In this document: positions 1-9,993 of the stretch, piece after piece
Numbering within the stretch: the first letter of the stretch is position 1
Layout: every line of letters begins with the position of its first letter
Source: Bradyrhizobiaceae bacterium
GTDB taxonomy: Bacteria; Pseudomonadota; Alphaproteobacteria; Rhizobiales; Xanthobacteraceae
DNA length: 64,000 bases
Assembly (NCBI GenBank): GCA_003963145.1
Contig: RXJJ01000003.1
Span: 486,146-550,145, forward strand
Reading direction: 5' to 3'
Position numbers and translations under genes: made by a program
Notes under the pieces: generated by a model
Seen by the model: only the letters and a program-made list of their open reading frames with translations
What the model was told of the DNA's origin: nothing
Databases searched by the model: none

Positions 1-576
1 GAACTGATTGCCGTTTCGAAGACTTTTGATGCGCCCGCCATCGCGCCGGTGATCGCTGCCGGGCAGCGTCATTTCGGCGAGAACCGTGTGCAGGAAGCCA
101 AATCGAAATGGCCGCCGCTGATCGCAGCCACACCGGCCATCCGACTTCACCTGATCGGCCCTCTGCAATCGAACAAGGCGAAGGAGGCGGTGGCGCTGTT
201 CGACGCCATCCATTCGGTGGACCGGCCGAGCATTTGCGAAGCGTTAGCCAAGGAAATCAAAAGCCAGCAGCGCCAGCCTTTGCTGTTCGCGCAGATCAAT
301 ACCGGCGAGGAGCCGCAGAAAGCCGGCGTCGCGCCGCAGGACGCGGATGATTTTCTGGCGCGCTGCCGCGATCATTACGGCCTGAATATTTCGGGCCTGA
401 TGTGTATTCCGCCGGTGGACGAGGCGCCCGCGCCGCACTTCGCGCTGACGGCGAAGATCGCCGCCCGCAACGGACTGAAACTGTTGTCGATGGGCATGAG
501 CGCGGATTTTCCGGTCGCCATTCAGTTCGGCGCGACGCATGTGCGCGTTGGATCGGCGATTTTCGGCGGTCGATAA
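1..576 (+). CDS. yggS: YggS/PLPBP-type PLP-binding protein, 5' end missing
   Basis: Pyridoxal-phosphate homeostasis protein of the YggS/PROSC family, a cytosolic PLP carrier without known catalytic activity. The frame is open from base 1 and begins inside the conserved LIAVSK segment, whose lysine forms the Schiff base with PLP in this family. AGQRHFGENRVQEA, HLIGPLQSNK, QINTGEEPQKAG, GLMCIPP, LSMGMSADFPVAI and THVRVGSAIFG follow in the usual order. The GTG at 49 is internal: homology clearly extends upstream of it, so the true start lies before the window. The 3' end is complete. Confidence 0.93.
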   Translation, partial: ELIAVSKTFDAPAIAPVIAAGQRHFGENRVQEAKSKWPPLIAATPAIRLHLIGPLQSNKAKEAVALFDAIHSVDRPSICEALAKEIKSQQRQPLLFAQINTGEEPQKAGVAPQDADDFLARCRDHYGLNISGLMCIPPVDEAPAPHFALTAKIAARNGLKLLSMGMSADFPVAIQFGATHVRVGSAIFGGR

Positions 577-588
577 TTTTCGCGGCGG

Positions 589-1158
589 CTACCCGATCAC
601 GATTCGCGTCTGCGGTCCGATCCGTTCCAGAAGCCGCAGCATATTCGCGCGGGTCATGCCGACGCAGCCGGCGGTCGGCGAGAAGTTTTCCCGCGCCAGA
701 TGCAGGAACACCGCGCTGCCGCGGCCCGCGACGCGCGGGCGGGAGTTGTGGTCGATTTCGATGATGAAGTCGTAGAGATGATCGTCCCGCATCAGCCGGT
801 CGCCCGGCGCGCCGTCCGCAGCGCGGACCGGCCTGTTGTAGCGGCGATCCGCCGGATCTTCCGACCAGGCGTCGGCCGGATCGATGCGGCGGACGGGAAG
901 ACGGGTGCGGGGCCGCGGATTCCTGTCGGCGCGCCACCATAGGCGCAAGGGATGGAACACGCCGCGCGGGGTGCCGCCATCGCCTTCGCGCTTGTCGGCG
1001 CGAATACCTCCGCGGCCCAGGGAGACGGGCACTGTCCAGTCACCGGCGAACAGCCAGCCCTGCCGGGGGCGGCCCGCCGCCGCGCGAATCAGGATGGCCG
1101 ACAGCGGCCGATCACGCCGAATTGTATGGTAAGGTGTTGAAGAAACAGGCTTTCCCAT
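589..1158 (-). CDS. L,D-transpeptidase family protein (YkuD domain, no signal peptide)
   Basis: A 189-residue YkuD-fold protein. The catalytic signature is in the C-terminal third: His153 in FLHLAR and Cys165 in PTAGCVGM, matching the HXn(S/T)XGC pattern of L,D-transpeptidases that make 3-3 peptidoglycan cross-links or attach proteins to them. No signal peptide or membrane segment is evident. This resembles the short COG3786-like subgroup rather than exported ErfK-type enzymes, so its site of action is uncertain. It converges on yggS with a 12-bp gap. Another ATG lies near codon 123, but the conserved region extends upstream of it. Confidence 0.85.
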   Translation of the reverse strand: MGKPVSSTPYHTIRRDRPLSAILIRAAAGRPRQGWLFAGDWTVPVSLGRGGIRADKREGDGGTPRGVFHPLRLWWRADRNPRPRTRLPVRRIDPADAWSEDPADRRYNRPVRAADGAPGDRLMRDDHLYDFIIEIDHNSRPRVAGRGSAVFLHLARENFSPTAGCVGMTRANMLRLLERIGPQTRIVIG

Positions 1159-1383
1159 GCCGGAAGCAATATCGTTTATTTCGATGGACGTTTAGCGCTA
1201 TTTCGCCATTGTCTTGCCGCAACACTCCTACCGCCTATTTGACGAGCCTGCACGTGTGCTGCAAATGCTTCAGGCCCGTCAAATCGAGATGCGGCACGAG
1301 CCGACAAGCCTTTCTCAACATTCGATTTTCAAGCTTGCAATCCAAGCTTTAAATCCGAGCCTTAAATCCAAGGACAGATCAAA
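1159..1383. other. intergenic region between divergent genes
   Basis: About 225 bases between the divergent L,D-transpeptidase and response-regulator genes, so it must hold both promoters. It is less GC-rich than its flanks. I see no clear consensus promoter, operator or small gene; the short open frames here lack ribosome sites and coding character. Confidence 0.4.
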
Positions 1384-2070
1384 ATGCCCAACGCCCGCAA
1401 GATCCTGATCGTGGATGACGACACCGATCTGCGCGAAGCTCTGATCGAGCAATTGTCGCTGCACGAGGAGTTCGAGCCGTCATCCGCCGATACCGGCGCG
1501 AAAGGGGCATCGGTGGCGAGGTCCGATTCTCCCGATCTGGTCCTGATGGATGTCGGCCTGCCCGACACCGACGGCCGTGAAGTGGTCCGCAGCCTGCGCA
1601 AGGGCGGTTTCAAGGCGCCGATCATCATGCTGACCGGCCACGACACCGAATCTGACACCATTCTCGGCCTCGAATCCGGCGCCAACGATTACGTCGCCAA
1701 GCCGTTCCGCTTTGCCGTGCTGCTGGCGCGCATCCGCGCCCAGCTCCGCCAGCACGAAGCCAGCGAGGACGCGGTGTTTTCGGTCGGCCCCTACAGCTTC
1801 CGTCCGGGATCGAAGATGCTGACCGGCGCCAACGCCAAGAAGGTGCGGCTGACGGAAAAGGAAACCGCGATCCTGCGGTTCCTCTATCGCGCCGGCCAGA
1901 TGCCGGTGACGCGCGAGACGCTGCTGCAGGAAGTATGGGGCTATAATTCCGGCGTCACCACGCACACGCTGGAAACCCATATCTACCGGCTGCGCCAGAA
2001 GATCGAAAAGGATGCCGCCAGCCCGGAAATCCTTGTCACCGAATCGGGCGGCTATAAACTGGTCCCGTGA
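1384..2070 (+). CDS. OmpR/PhoB-family response regulator
   Basis: A 228-residue two-component response regulator. The receiver domain (about 1-120) has the acidic pair D11/D12, the phosphoacceptor D56 in VLMDVGLPD, the T in MLTGHD and the K in VAKPF. A winged-helix DNA-binding domain fills about 130-228, with the typical EVWGYNSGVTTHTLETHIYRLRQKI recognition region interrupted here only for length. No histidine kinase is adjacent, so it is genetically orphan in this window. The next gene, 75 bp downstream on the same strand, is a stand-alone cyclic-nucleotide-binding protein, possibly co-transcribed. The start was chosen at the ATG preceding the first receiver strand. Confidence 0.93.
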   Translation: MPNARKILIVDDDTDLREALIEQLSLHEEFEPSSADTGAKGASVARSDSPDLVLMDVGLPDTDGREVVRSLRKGGFKAPIIMLTGHDTESDTILGLESGANDYVAKPFRFAVLLARIRAQLRQHEASEDAVFSVGPYSFRPGSKMLTGANAKKVRLTEKETAILRFLYRAGQMPVTRETLLQEVWGYNSGVTTHTLETHIYRLRQKIEKDAASPEILVTESGGYKLVP

Positions 2071-2145
2071 CTGATTTGATGACGCCAACCGGCGCTTTTC
2101 TTGCCGCGCCTCCGGTATCCGGCCAAACGCATGTGATCCAAGCGC

Positions 2146-2589
2146 ATGTCGATTGAAGACGACGTCGCTTTGCTTGCGCGCGTCCCGGCGTTGAACCTGC
2201 TTGGCATGACCGCGCTTCAGGTGCTCGCCATCGGCGCGGAGCAGCGCGATTACGGCAAGGGTGAAGAACTGTTTCAGATCGGCGATGCGGCCGATGCAGG
2301 CTTTGTCGTGCGCCGGGGCTCGTTCCGCCTGTCGGCCGATTCGCCCAGGCGCGAGACCATCGCGGCCGCCGGAAGCCTGATCGGCGAACTGGCGCTGATG
2401 ATCGAGATGCCGCGTCCTGCCACCGCGACCGCGCTCGAATATTCCAGCGTGGTGCGGCTGTCACGCTCGCTCTACCAGCGCGTCCTGGAAAGCCACCCCG
2501 ACGCCGCGCGCCGGGTGCGCGACGATCTCGCCGCGCGCACCAGCGAGGCCGCCGCCGCGATCGGCAACCTCACGGCCAAGCTGATCTGA
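2146..2589 (+). CDS. stand-alone cyclic nucleotide-binding domain protein
   Basis: A 147-residue protein consisting of a Crp-type cyclic-nucleotide-binding beta-roll (GEELFQIGDAADAGFVVRRG, then GSLIGELALMIEMPRPATATA resembling the phosphate-binding cassette) plus a C-terminal helix. The DNA-binding helix-turn-helix of Crp/Fnr proteins is missing, so it is a sensor domain without an output domain. It probably works through a partner; the response regulator 75 bp upstream on the same strand is the obvious candidate, but this is inference. It ends 4 bases before the convergent xthA. Confidence 0.85.
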   Translation: MSIEDDVALLARVPALNLLGMTALQVLAIGAEQRDYGKGEELFQIGDAADAGFVVRRGSFRLSADSPRRETIAAAGSLIGELALMIEMPRPATATALEYSSVVRLSRSLYQRVLESHPDAARRVRDDLAARTSEAAAAIGNLTAKLI

Positions 2590-2593
2590 AGGA

Positions 2594-3409
2594 TTAGACT
2601 TCCAGCGCCGCCGTCACCGGCACATGGTCGGACGGCCGTTCCCAGCTGCGTGCATCGCGCGTGATCCGAAAATCGCTCACCGCGTTTTCGAGCGCGGGCG
2701 AGACCCAGATATGATCGAGCCGCCGGCCGCGATTGCCCACGGTCCAGTCGGCGGCGCGATAGCTCCACCACGTGTAGACCTTTTCGGTTTGCGGAATGCG
2801 CTGGCGCGCGATGTCGATCCAGCCGCCGCTGTCCTTCACCGCCAGAAGCTTCTCGCATTCGACCGGCGTATGCGACACCACGTTCAGCAGCTGTCTGTGC
2901 GACCACACGTCGTTTTCGTAAGGCGCGACGTTGAGATCGCCGACCAGCACATGCCGGTCGGCGCCTTTGGGATGCAGCGGTTCGCACGCCTTCATCTCAT
3001 CCAGAAAAGACAGCTTGTGTTCGAATTTCGGGTTGAGCGCGGGATCGGGAATGTCGCCGCCCGCCGGGACATAGAAATTGTGCAGCACCAGTGGCGCGTG
3101 GAGCCCGGCCTTTTCACCGAAGGACACCGAGATGTGGCGCGAGTCGACCTTGCCGCAAAAGGTGCGCACGTCGCTCGCCTCGAACGGCAGTTTCGAGACG
3201 ATGGCGACGCCGTGATAGCCTTTCTGGCCGTTGATCGCGACATGCTCGTAACCGAGCCGTTTGAATCGCTTCAGCGGAAAGGCGTCGTCTGTGCATTTGG
3301 TTTCCTGCAGGCACAGCACGTCGGGCCGCGCGCTTTTCAGGAATTTTGCGACGAGGTCGATGCGCAGGCGCACCGAATTGATATTCCAGGTGGTGAGGGT
3401 GAAACGCAT
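2594..3409 (-). CDS. xthA: exodeoxyribonuclease III
   Basis: A 271-residue exonuclease III/AP endonuclease acting in base-excision repair at abasic sites. All metal and catalytic motifs of the exonuclease-endonuclease-phosphatase fold are present: WNINS at the N-terminus, E36 in LQETKC, D158/N160 in VGDLNVAP, D232/H233 in RRLDHIW, and D261/H262 in SDHVPVT. The length is normal for the family. It converges with the cyclic-nucleotide-binding gene and has the same orientation as the downstream LolA-FtsK-aminotransferase series. Confidence 0.96.
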   Translation of the reverse strand: MRFTLTTWNINSVRLRIDLVAKFLKSARPDVLCLQETKCTDDAFPLKRFKRLGYEHVAINGQKGYHGVAIVSKLPFEASDVRTFCGKVDSRHISVSFGEKAGLHAPLVLHNFYVPAGGDIPDPALNPKFEHKLSFLDEMKACEPLHPKGADRHVLVGDLNVAPYENDVWSHRQLLNVVSHTPVECEKLLAVKDSGGWIDIARQRIPQTEKVYTWWSYRAADWTVGNRGRRLDHIWVSPALENAVSDFRITRDARSWERPSDHVPVTAALEV

Positions 3410-3482
3410 TCAGAAAATGATATTTGGGCCACGCGCGGATTGATCCGCGCATTCATTCCTGCATTCTTCTTGAAAAAGATGG

Positions 3483-3505
3483 ATCGCCGGGTCAAGCCCG
3501 GCGAT
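3483..3505. repeat. palindromic intergenic hairpin (REP-like)
   Basis: A perfect 9-bp inverted repeat, ATCGCCGGG / CCCGGCGAT with a 5-base loop, in the 148-bp gap between xthA and the LolA gene. Palindromes built on this CCGGG...CCCGG core recur between genes in the Nitrobacteraceae. It could act as a REP-type element or help 3'-end formation of the minus-strand LolA transcript, although no T-run follows. Confidence 0.6.
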
Positions 3506-3557
3506 GGCGTGATCCGGTCGAAATCGGCACCGTCATCGGGTTGGAAACCCGGGCGCC

Positions 3558-4406
3558 CTAATTATTCCCGCTGCCCTGATAGTAGGTGTAGTCGATCTTG
3601 AACAGGCCCGGGTCGAGCTTCTTTCCGGTATCGAGATTATAGACCGCGACGGTGGTGTCGTAGCCCTGCGGATCGGTCACCGTCCACTGCTTCAGCTTGT
3701 TGTCCTTGGCGCCAACCATCAGCATCAGCCGGCTGGTGCCGACCAGCGGCTGCTTTTCCTCGATGACGATGCTGACATACACATCGTCGGCGGAAATGCT
3801 GACCACATTGGTGTCGCGCAACAGATCGATATGATCGGCGAGAAGATAGCGCAGTGGAGTTTGCGACAACGGATAGACATCCTGCGTCGCCAGCTTGTTG
3901 TCGCGCACGATCACGCTGGTGCCGTCGGCGACGATCGCGATCGGGCTCGGCGGATCGTATTCGAAGCGGACCTTGCCCGGCTTCTGCAAATAAAGATCGC
4001 CGGTGGTGCGGCTGCCGTCCGGGCCGACCTGCACGAAATTTCCCGACATGCTCTGGATCGATGACAGATAGGTGCTGACTTTCGCCGCGATCTTCCTCTG
4101 GCTGTCGTCGAAGCCGCGCGCCGCGCCGGTGTTGTTGCCCATGCCGAGCAAATTGCGCAGATCAGGCAGAATCGGATTCGGCGGATCTTCCGGCGTGACC
4201 TGCTGCCGCTGGCCGAGCGAGGCGGGTGGCGTCGAAGCTGCTTTCGGGGCGGGTTTCGGAGCGGGCGCGCCTTGGGCCATTACCGGCGCGGCCAGCATCA
4301 GAGCCAGCGTCGCAGCGATCCCGGGACCGGAGAGCCGCGCACCCAGCGAGAAAAGAGACGAGAGAGAGCGAGAACCGCGAATGCGTGGGGAAAGATTGTT
4401 TGTCAA
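3558..4406 (-). CDS. LolA-family outer-membrane lipoprotein carrier protein
   Basis: A 282-residue LolA-like periplasmic protein, probably carrying lipoproteins from the inner to the outer membrane. The N-terminal 45 residues contain a hydrophobic stretch ending in VMAQGA (signal peptide with a long cytosolic lead), followed by a Pro/Ala-rich linker. The beta-structured domain starts near residue 105: YLSSIQSMSGNFVQVGPDGSRTTG, then GDLYLQKPGKVRFEYDPPSP and VRDNKLATQDVYPLSQTPL, all characteristic of LolA. It lies just downstream of ftsK on the same strand, a common pairing in Rhizobiales. The signal region is long, and a shorter start is possible. Confidence 0.88.
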   Translation of the reverse strand: MTNNLSPRIRGSRSLSSLFSLGARLSGPGIAATLALMLAAPVMAQGAPAPKPAPKAASTPPASLGQRQQVTPEDPPNPILPDLRNLLGMGNNTGAARGFDDSQRKIAAKVSTYLSSIQSMSGNFVQVGPDGSRTTGDLYLQKPGKVRFEYDPPSPIAIVADGTSVIVRDNKLATQDVYPLSQTPLRYLLADHIDLLRDTNVVSISADDVYVSIVIEEKQPLVGTSRLMLMVGAKDNKLKQWTVTDPQGYDTTVAVYNLDTGKKLDPGLFKIDYTYYQGSGNN

Positions 4407-4566
4407 CGGTCCATCCTGCTCGGCAGAGGGGAGATCAATCGAATGCGTGTTCGATGCGGAATGCTGTTCGGAAGCCTGATTTATCCTGAAGCCCGATTTA
4501 AACCTGAAGCTATGGCAGATTCACGGCTGTTAAAGCCCTCGATCGCCGGAGCTGCGCCAAAATTCG

Positions 4567-7014
4567 TCAAAAGCGATCCTCCTCTTCGGGCACGAGAATT
4601 TCGCGTTTTCCGGCGTGATTGGCCTGTCCGACGATGCCTTCTTCCTCCATCCGCTCCATCAGCGTGGCTGCGCGGTTGTAGCCGATCTGGAGGCGGCGCT
4701 GGATGTAGCTGGTCGAGGCCTTGCGGTCGCGTTTGACGATGGCAACCGCCTGCGAGAACAGGTCGCCTTCGCCGCCACCGCCCATGCCGGTCGAGTCGAA
4801 CACGGCGTTGCCGTCCTCGTCGGTCTCCTCTTCGGCCGTGACTGCTTCGAGATATTCCGGCTGGCCCTGCGCCTTGAGATGGCGGACGATTTTTTCCACT
4901 TCCTCGTCCGACACGAACGGGCCATGGACGCGGCTGATGCGTCCGCCGCCCGCCATGTAGAGCATGTCGCCCTGGCCGAGCAGCTGTTCGGCACCCATCT
5001 CGCCCAAAATTGTGCGGCTGTCGATTTTCGAGGTGACTTGGAAGGAGATGCGGGTCGGGAAGTTCGCCTTGATGGTGCCGGTGATGACGTCCACCGAGGG
5101 ACGTTGCGTGGCGAGGATCACATGCAGGCCGGCGGCGCGCGCCATCTGTGCGAGCCGCTGCACCGCGCCTTCGATGTCCTTGCCGGCGACCATCATCAGG
5201 TCGGCCATCTCATCCACGATGATGACAATGTAAGGCAACGGCTCGAGCTCGAGTTTTTCTTCCTCGTAGATCGCCTTGCCGGTTTCCTTGTCGAAGCCGG
5301 TGTGAACCGTTCGCGTCAGCTCCTCGCCCTTGGCCTTGGCCTCGGCGACGCGCGCGTTGTAGCCGTCGATATTGCGCACGCCGAGCTTGGACATGCTCTT
5401 GTAGCGCTGCTCCATCTCGCGCACAGCCCATTTCAGCGCGACAACGGCCTTCTTCGGATCGGTGACGACCGGCGTCAGCAGATGCGGGATGCCGTCATAG
5501 ACCGACAATTCGAGCATCTTCGGATCGACCATGATGAGGCGGCACTGATCGGGGCGCAGACGATAGACCAGTGACAGGATCATGGTGTTGATGGCGACGG
5601 ATTTGCCCGAGCCGGTGGTGCCCGCGATCAGCATATGCGGGGTTCTGGCGAGATCGATGATGACCGGGTCGCCGCCGATGGTCTTGCCGAGGCAGAGCGG
5701 CAGTTTCGCTGTGCTTTCCGTGGCCTCCTTGGCGGTGAGAAGCTCGCGCAGGTAAACCTTTTCGCGCTTGGCGTTCGGCAATTCGATGCCGATGGCGTTG
5801 CGGCCGGCAACCACGGCGACGCGCGCGGAGATTGCGCTCATCGAGCGTGCGATGTCGTCGGCGAGGCCGATCACGCGCGAGGACTTGATGCCGGGCGCGG
5901 GTTCGAGCTCGTACAGCGTGACAACGGGACCGGGATTGGCTTTCACGATTTCGCCGCGCACGCCGAAATCCTGCAGCACGCCTTCCAGCGCGCGCGAATT
6001 TTCTTCCAGTTCGTCCTTGCTCAGCGTGAAGCGGTCCGACGCCTTTGGCGTCGCCAGCACGGAGATCGGCGGCAGCGCGAAGCTCGATTTGCGCGAGGAG
6101 GATTTGGCGGGCGCGCGTTTGCGCGGCGCGCGGACCGTTTCTTCTTCCTCTTCCTCCTCCTCGTCGTCCTCTTCCTCGTAGGAGTCCTCTTCCTGCGGCA
6201 CCAGCGAGGGGCTCTTGCGATTGCCGAGATTGGGCTCGAACCGCTCGAAGGAGCGCTGGTGCGCGGGTTCGGAGCGTCCGACGGCCAGCGCGAACAGCGC
6301 CGCCAGCGCACGGCCAAGCCGCGCCTTGGTGCTCATCGCGGTATGGACGATCCAGCCCCAGGCCGCGCCACGATCGTCTTCCTCGTCGAGCGAGAAATCC
6401 TCGTCATCGTCGATCGGCGCAGCCTCGCGTTCGACGATCTTTTCCTTTGCGCCCGCGCCGCTGGCGATGGCGAAGGTCACGATCATCGCCGCGAACAGCA
6501 GTAGCCCGAGGCAGAGCCGATAGAGAAAGCCGGGCGGGCCGAATACCACGGCCGGCACGCGCACGATGGCGTCGCCGACCACGCCGCCGAGGCCGGTCGG
6601 CAGCGGCCACGCGCCGCTGCGCGGCCAGCAGCTTGCGAATCCGGCCGCGATCACCGCGCCGAGAATCCAGCAGCCGATACGGATCGCCTCGCGGTCGAAA
6701 TGCCGGTGGGTGAGAAGCCGCCAGCCCCACACCGCGACCGGCATCACGATCATGATCGCGCCGAGGCCAAAGATTTGCATCAGCAGGTCGGCGCCGATCG
6801 CGCCGGGCCAGCCCATGACGTTGCGGATCTTGCCCGATGTTGCGTGGCTGAGGCTGGGATCCATCACCGACCATGTCATCAGCGCGGCCGCGGCGGCGCA
6901 GGACAGCGCGAGCACGCCGAGGCCGGCCAGCTCGCGCAGCCGGCGCATCAGCATCTCGCGGATTGGATCGGAAAGCTGTCCGGCAAGCGGAACGACGCGT
7001 TCGATCGGTGCCAT
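4567..7014 (-). CDS. ftsK: DNA translocase FtsK
   Basis: An 815-residue FtsK/SpoIIIE translocase that pumps chromosome ends through the septum and activates dimer resolution. Layout: four hydrophobic membrane segments in roughly residues 28-190; an acidic, Glu/Lys-rich linker (a run of about 15 acidic residues near 275-290); then the RecA-like motor with Walker A GTTGSGKS near residue 465, Walker [10 protein letters not shown] near 605 and [12 protein letters not shown]. The C-terminal gamma winged helix reads [27 protein letters not shown], shown here only as its landmark. The linker is short compared with E. coli. It is separated by 6 bases from the upstream aminotransferase and is probably co-transcribed. 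Confidence 0.97.
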   Translation of the reverse strand: MAPIERVVPLAGQLSDPIREMLMRRLRELAGLGVLALSCAAAAALMTWSVMDPSLSHATSGKIRNVMGWPGAIGADLLMQIFGLGAIMIVMPVAVWGWRLLTHRHFDREAIRIGCWILGAVIAAGFASCWPRSGAWPLPTGLGGVVGDAIVRVPAVVFGPPGFLYRLCLGLLLFAAMIVTFAIASGAGAKEKIVEREAAPIDDDEDFSLDEEDDRGAAWGWIVHTAMSTKARLGRALAALFALAVGRSEPAHQRSFERFEPNLGNRKSPSLVPQEEDSYEEEDDEEEEEEEETVRAPRKRAPAKSSSRKSSFALPPISVLATPKASDRFTLSKDELEENSRALEGVLQDFGVRGEIVKANPGPVVTLYELEPAPGIKSSRVIGLADDIARSMSAISARVAVVAGRNAIGIELPNAKREKVYLRELLTAKEATESTAKLPLCLGKTIGGDPVIIDLARTPHMLIAGTTGSGKSVAINTMILSLVYRLRPDQCRLIMVDPKMLELSVYDGIPHLLTPVVTDPKKAVVALKWAVREMEQRYKSMSKLGVRNIDGYNARVAEAKAKGEELTRTVHTGFDKETGKAIYEEEKLELEPLPYIVIIVDEMADLMMVAGKDIEGAVQRLAQMARAAGLHVILATQRPSVDVITGTIKANFPTRISFQVTSKIDSRTILGEMGAEQLLGQGDMLYMAGGGRISRVHGPFVSDEEVEKIVRHLKAQGQPEYLEAVTAEEETDEDGNAVFDSTGMGGGGEGDLFSQAVAIVKRDRKASTSYIQRRLQIGYNRAATLMERMEEEGIVGQANHAGKREILVPEEEDRF

Positions 7015-7020
7015 ATCCCC

Positions 7021-8259
7021 CTAGCTCCGAAATTCTTTGGAAGGTTCGTCCAGGGTTTGCACCATGCGCTGCAAAGCCTCTGTCGTCAGTTCGATATCCT
7101 GCACAAGCGCGACGCGGATATAGCCCGCGCCGGGATTGGTGCCGTCGGCCTCGGTTCGCGCGAGATAGCTGCCCGGCAGCACGCGCACGCCTGCATCCCT
7201 GAACAGCTTCACCGCCGCGGCTTCGTCGCCGCCGCAGGCGGACACATCCAGCCAGAGGCAGAAGCCGCCCGCCGGACGTTCATAACCGAAGCGGCGGCCG
7301 AGAATTCTGTCGGCGGCATCGAATTTGAGGCCGTAGAGCCGGCGGTTGTCCTCGACATGCGCCTCGTCGTCATAGGCGGCGATGGCGACGTACTGCAGCG
7401 GCACCGGCACCTGCGGCGAAGCGATATTTCGCAACTCATGAAAGTGCGCGAGAAAATTCCGATCCCCGGCGACAAAGCCGACGCGCAGGCCGGGCAGATT
7501 GGAGCGTTTCGACAGCGACTGGAACGCAGCCACGTTGGTGAAATCAGGCCCGGCCACCGCAAGCATGCCGCCCGGCGGCGTGCGGGTGTAGATTTCCGAA
7601 TAGCATTCGTCGCTGAAGGCGATGAAGCCATACTGGCGGGCGAGGCTTGCCACGCGGCGGAAATAGGCTGCGCTCGCCACCGAACCCTGCGGATTGGCGG
7701 GCGAGGCGAGATAGAACGCGACGGTGCGCGAGAGCAGCTCTTCGGTGAGCGAATCCAGATCCGGCAAAAATCCGGTCGCGCGCGTCGCGGGCAGAAACAC
7801 CGGCTCGCATCCGGCCGCGCGGGCGGCGGCGGCATAGGCCGGGTAGAACGGATTGGGCAGCAGGATCGCGGGCGTGCCCTTGCGGGGCGCGACGTAATTG
7901 CTGGCCGCGACGGCGGCGTAGAACAGGCCCTCGCGGCTGCCGTTCAAGGCCAGGATTTCGGTTTCGGGATCTGGCGCGCGGGGCAGGGTGTAACGCCGCG
8001 CCAGCCAGTTCGCCGCCGCTTCGCGAAACGGCGCGATGCCCTTCGAGATCGGATAGCGGCCGAAGGCCGTGACATGCTTTGCGAGCACCTCCCCGACAAA
8101 GGCCGGGATCGGGTGCTGCGGCTCGCCAACTGACAGGTTTATCAAGGACTTGCCGGGTTGATGGGGTGCCAGCAACTCGGTCAGACGGGCAAAGGGCGAG
8201 CGTTGGCCGGCTTGGGGCGCGGCGTTGGAAGCCGGGCGGGAGGGAGCGGTCATGGCCAT
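7021..8259 (-). CDS. class I/II aminotransferase, DapC-like
   Basis: A 412-residue fold-type I PLP aminotransferase. The cofactor lysine is in SLSKRSNLPGLRVGF, with the supporting motifs NLSVGEPQHPIP, NGSREGLF, SPANPQGSV and SDECYSEIY. The overall pattern resembles the succinyldiaminopimelate aminotransferase (DapC) group used in lysine and peptidoglycan precursor synthesis, but substrate cannot be fixed from sequence and a general aspartate- or aromatic-type enzyme is possible. It lies immediately upstream of ftsK, a conserved neighbourhood in this order as far as I know. Confidence 0.88.
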   Translation of the reverse strand: MAMTAPSRPASNAAPQAGQRSPFARLTELLAPHQPGKSLINLSVGEPQHPIPAFVGEVLAKHVTAFGRYPISKGIAPFREAAANWLARRYTLPRAPDPETEILALNGSREGLFYAAVAASNYVAPRKGTPAILLPNPFYPAYAAAARAAGCEPVFLPATRATGFLPDLDSLTEELLSRTVAFYLASPANPQGSVASAAYFRRVASLARQYGFIAFSDECYSEIYTRTPPGGMLAVAGPDFTNVAAFQSLSKRSNLPGLRVGFVAGDRNFLAHFHELRNIASPQVPVPLQYVAIAAYDDEAHVEDNRRLYGLKFDAADRILGRRFGYERPAGGFCLWLDVSACGGDEAAAVKLFRDAGVRVLPGSYLARTEADGTNPGAGYIRVALVQDIELTTEALQRMVQTLDEPSKEFRS

Positions 8260-8392
8260 AAGGACGCCAGCACTTTCGGATCGGTCGGCGACCGTCCGGC
8301 CGCGCGAAATGGATCAAATCACCATAGGTGCGGCGAGGTTAAGACGCGATTAACCATCGCGGACCGCGCCCGCAAGCGGCGAAGAAAACCCC

Positions 8393-8429
8393 CAAAAAGT
8401 AAAGGGCCCCAGCTTGCGCTGGAGCCCTT
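8393..8429 (-). terminator. intrinsic terminator downstream of amtB
   Basis: On the minus strand a GC-rich stem (AAGGGCTCCAGC with its partner GCTGGGGCCCTTT, a CAA-type loop) is followed by a run of T residues. It sits about 85 bases past the amtB stop codon and before the aminotransferase promoter region, so it should end the glnK-amtB transcript. Confidence 0.75.
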
Positions 8430-8514
8430 CGACGGATGAGGCATTGCCGGGTATGTGCCCCAACCGTTGTTCGGTGAGAGGCGGCTGCGGCCCGTGGGCC
8501 GCAACCGGTCCTGC

Positions 8515-9993
8515 TCAGTAGTTGTAGGCGCGCTCGCCGTGCTCGGCGATATCCAGACCCTCGCGCTCTTCATCGACGGTCGGACGCAGGCCGATGATGA
8601 TGTCGAGGACCTTGAAGATGATCGCCGACACGCCACCGGACCACACCAGCGTGGCCAGAACGGCCTTGCCCTGGGCCATCATCTGCGCGGCCATGTCGTA
8701 GGTGCCGGCATTGTTGCCCGTGATGTTGGTGTAGTCGGTGATGCCGACGCCGCCGAAATCCGGATTGACAAGCAGACCGGTCGCAAGGGCGCCGAAGATG
8801 CCGCCGATGCAGTGCACGCCGAACACATCGAGTGCGTCGTCATAGCCCAGCGCGTTCTTCACGGTGGAGACGAAGAACAGGCAGAGAGGCGAGACCAAGA
8901 GGCCGAGGATCAGCGCGCCCATCGATCCGGAGAAGCCGCAGGCCGGCGTGACGGCGACGAGGCCGGCAACCGCACCCGAACAGATGCCGAGGAGCGAAGG
9001 CTTGCCCTTGAAGATCCATTCGACGATCAGCCAGGAGAACGCCGCCGCAGCGGTCGCGATCATGGTGTTGACGAAGGCGACCGCAGTCGCGCCGTTGGCT
9101 TCGAGGTTCGAACCGGCGTTGAAGCCGAACCAACCGACCCACAACAGCGAGGCGCCGATCATGGTCATGGTCAGCGAGTGCGGGGCCATGACTTCCTTGC
9201 CGTAGCCGACGCGCTTGCCGACGATCAGGGCGCCGACGAGACCGGCGATGCCGGCATTGATGTGCACCACGGTGCCGCCCGCGAAGTCGAGAGCGCCCGC
9301 GCCGGCGAGCCAGCCGACGCCGCCGGTGACTTCGTCGAGTTTGGCCTGAGCCGCAGCCTTGGCAGCGTCGCCGCTCGCATCGGCCAGAGCCTTTGCCGCC
9401 GCTGCGATGTCATCCGGAGCAGCGATGTACCAGACCCAGTGCGCGATCGGGAAGTACACGAAGGTTGCCCAGAGCAGACAGAACAGCAAGCAGGCCGAGA
9501 ACTTGATGCGCTCGGCGAACGCGCCGATGATCAGGGCCGGCGTGATCATGGCGAAGGTCATCTGGAACACGAAGTAAGCGAGTTCCGGAATCACAACGCC
9601 GTTCGAGAATGTCGCCGCGACAGACGAGCCGTCGATGCCCTTCATGAAGGCCTTCGAGAAGCCGCCGACATAGGGGTTGAGGCTGCCGCCGTCGGTGAAG
9701 GCCATCGAGTAGCCGTAGAGGGCCCAGACGATGCCGATCATCGCGACGATGGCGAAAACCTGGGTGAGAACCGAGAGCATGTTCTTGGTGCGGACGAGGC
9801 CGCCGTAGAACAGCGCGAGGCCGGGCACGGACATCATCAGAACGAGAGCCGAGCACACCAGCATCCACGCGGTGTCACCCTTGTTGGGGACGGGGGCATC
9901 CGCGGCGAAGGCCGGTCCTGCAATGCTCGAAAGGGCGATCGCGCCGAGAGCGAGGACCGCAAATCCCATAAGAGAGGGACGTTTAAACGTCAT
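8515..9993 (-). CDS. amtB: ammonium transporter AmtB
   Basis: A 492-residue Amt/MEP/Rh channel importing ammonium across the inner membrane. A signal-like N-terminus (about 30 residues, ending GPAFAADA) precedes 11 predicted transmembrane helices, with the family signatures GLALFYGGLVRTKNMLS near residue 55, WVWYIAA, DFAGGTVVHINAGIAGL, WVGWFGFNAGS and GVHCIGGIFGALATG. The frame is open further upstream, but the ATG at 9993 is preceded by AGGAG at proper distance and starts the signal sequence. glnK lies 37 bp upstream, the standard PII-AmtB pair in which uridylylation-sensitive PII blocks the channel. Confidence 0.97.
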   Translation of the reverse strand: MTFKRPSLMGFAVLALGAIALSSIAGPAFAADAPVPNKGDTAWMLVCSALVLMMSVPGLALFYGGLVRTKNMLSVLTQVFAIVAMIGIVWALYGYSMAFTDGGSLNPYVGGFSKAFMKGIDGSSVAATFSNGVVIPELAYFVFQMTFAMITPALIIGAFAERIKFSACLLFCLLWATFVYFPIAHWVWYIAAPDDIAAAAKALADASGDAAKAAAQAKLDEVTGGVGWLAGAGALDFAGGTVVHINAGIAGLVGALIVGKRVGYGKEVMAPHSLTMTMIGASLLWVGWFGFNAGSNLEANGATAVAFVNTMIATAAAAFSWLIVEWIFKGKPSLLGICSGAVAGLVAVTPACGFSGSMGALILGLLVSPLCLFFVSTVKNALGYDDALDVFGVHCIGGIFGALATGLLVNPDFGGVGITDYTNITGNNAGTYDMAAQMMAQGKAVLATLVWSGGVSAIIFKVLDIIIGLRPTVDEEREGLDIAEHGERAYNY